From Novosphingobium sp. Chol11 (lineage in GTDB: Bacteria; Pseudomonadota; Alphaproteobacteria; Sphingomonadales; Sphingomonadaceae), in contig NZ_OBMU01000004.1 in NCBI RefSeq assembly GCF_900218065.1, positions 1-32,002 of the forward strand: DNA of 32,002 bases, given 5' to 3'. A program made the position numbers and the translations under genes. The notes under the pieces were generated by a model. It had not been told where the DNA came from. It ran no database searches and saw only the letters and a list, made by a program, of their open reading frames with translations. Shown here piece after piece: positions 31,879 to 32,002 of the stretch (positions are counted from its first letter, which is position 1; each line of letters begins with the position of its first letter).

Positions 31879-32002
31879 CGACACCTGCCAAAATAGCTGA
31901 ACGTCTGCACCTGGGAAGCGAAATTTCCGTGCTGAGCGTCCGACTAGGGTCGGCCTGCTCTGAAGCGTTCTACCTGTGGCCATCATGGCCTTAGGAGACG
32001 TT
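31879..32002 (+). repeat. Second copy of the integrase leader (copy B), start of another integrase
   Basis: The last ~124 bases align with 5031-5158 before the integrase pseudogene: CGACA(C/G)CTGCC, GAACGT, GCTGAGCG/GTTGAGCG, GGGTCGG, AAGCGTTCT, GGCCATCATGGCC (31978-31990) and AGGAGA. Both copies are in the same orientation, so an integrase gene probably begins just past the window end. Confidence 0.65.

Noticed and set aside
1..32002. tRNA, rRNA, CRISPR array, IS element with terminal inverted repeats
   Set aside because: Scanned by eye for cloverleaf-like ends, regularly spaced repeats and transposase motifs; none found. A covariance-model and IS search would be decisive.

Overview
The window looks like accessory DNA from a sphingomonad (Sphingobium, Novosphingobium or Sphingomonas type alphaproteobacterium). 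The basis is high GC with strong third-position G/C bias, a GcvA/AmpR-type regulator beside a subclass B3 beta-lactamase with an active-site Glu, a luxR-luxI-phytanoyl-CoA dioxygenase cassette, and a tyrosine recombinase type that is common in this group. No rRNA, tRNA, CRISPR array or intact transposase was seen.

Region 1 (1-4.9 kb) is an electrophile/thiol-stress type cluster on the + strand: SDR, CMD-family protein, TetR repressor, then FrnE-like DsbA protein, OsmC-like protein, Old Yellow Enzyme and a broken PatB/MalY-type gene. Near-identical 16-bp sites lie before the first gene and before the FrnE-like gene, so one TetR protein probably controls both transcription units. The last gene has a nonsense codon and then stops matching, just before a frameshifted integrase pseudogene (5.16-5.79 kb).

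Region 2 (5.8-9.3 kb) is looser: an exported SGNH hydrolase, a lipoprotein gene that looks split by a frameshift (- strand), and pseudoazurin (- strand).

Region 3 (9.5-17.5 kb) is a tight seven-gene operon: Gfo/Idh/MocA dehydrogenase, two TIM-barrel isomerase/epimerase proteins, an MFS sugar permease, a Tat-exported Gluconate_2-dh3 small subunit, a GMC flavoprotein and an exported ThuA protein. This fits 3-keto-type sugar or glycoside catabolism. No cytochrome c gene is present; the divergent pseudoazurin is a possible electron carrier. A relic of a second ThuA gene follows, then a convergent TetR gene.

Region 4 (19.3-23.3 kb) holds an AraC regulator divergent from an SDR, then an ampR-like gene with an in-frame amber codon, divergent from a B3 metallo-beta-lactamase whose first zinc ligand is Glu.

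Region 5 (23.5-27.6 kb) is plasmid/island-like: P-loop ATPase, a 57-aa small protein, MOBP-type relaxase, MobC-like protein and an S24 repressor.

Region 6 (27.7-30.7 kb) is a quorum-sensing operon (luxR, luxI, PhyH dioxygenase, winged-helix regulator) with notable inverted repeats upstream of luxR and between luxR and luxI. Region 7 (30.6-32 kb, - strand) has a small hypothetical protein, a nuclease lipoprotein and a translationally coupled 46-aa membrane peptide. The window ends in sequence homologous to the leader of the integrase at 5.16 kb, so two same-orientation copies of this recombinase locus probably bracket about 26.8 kb of cargo.
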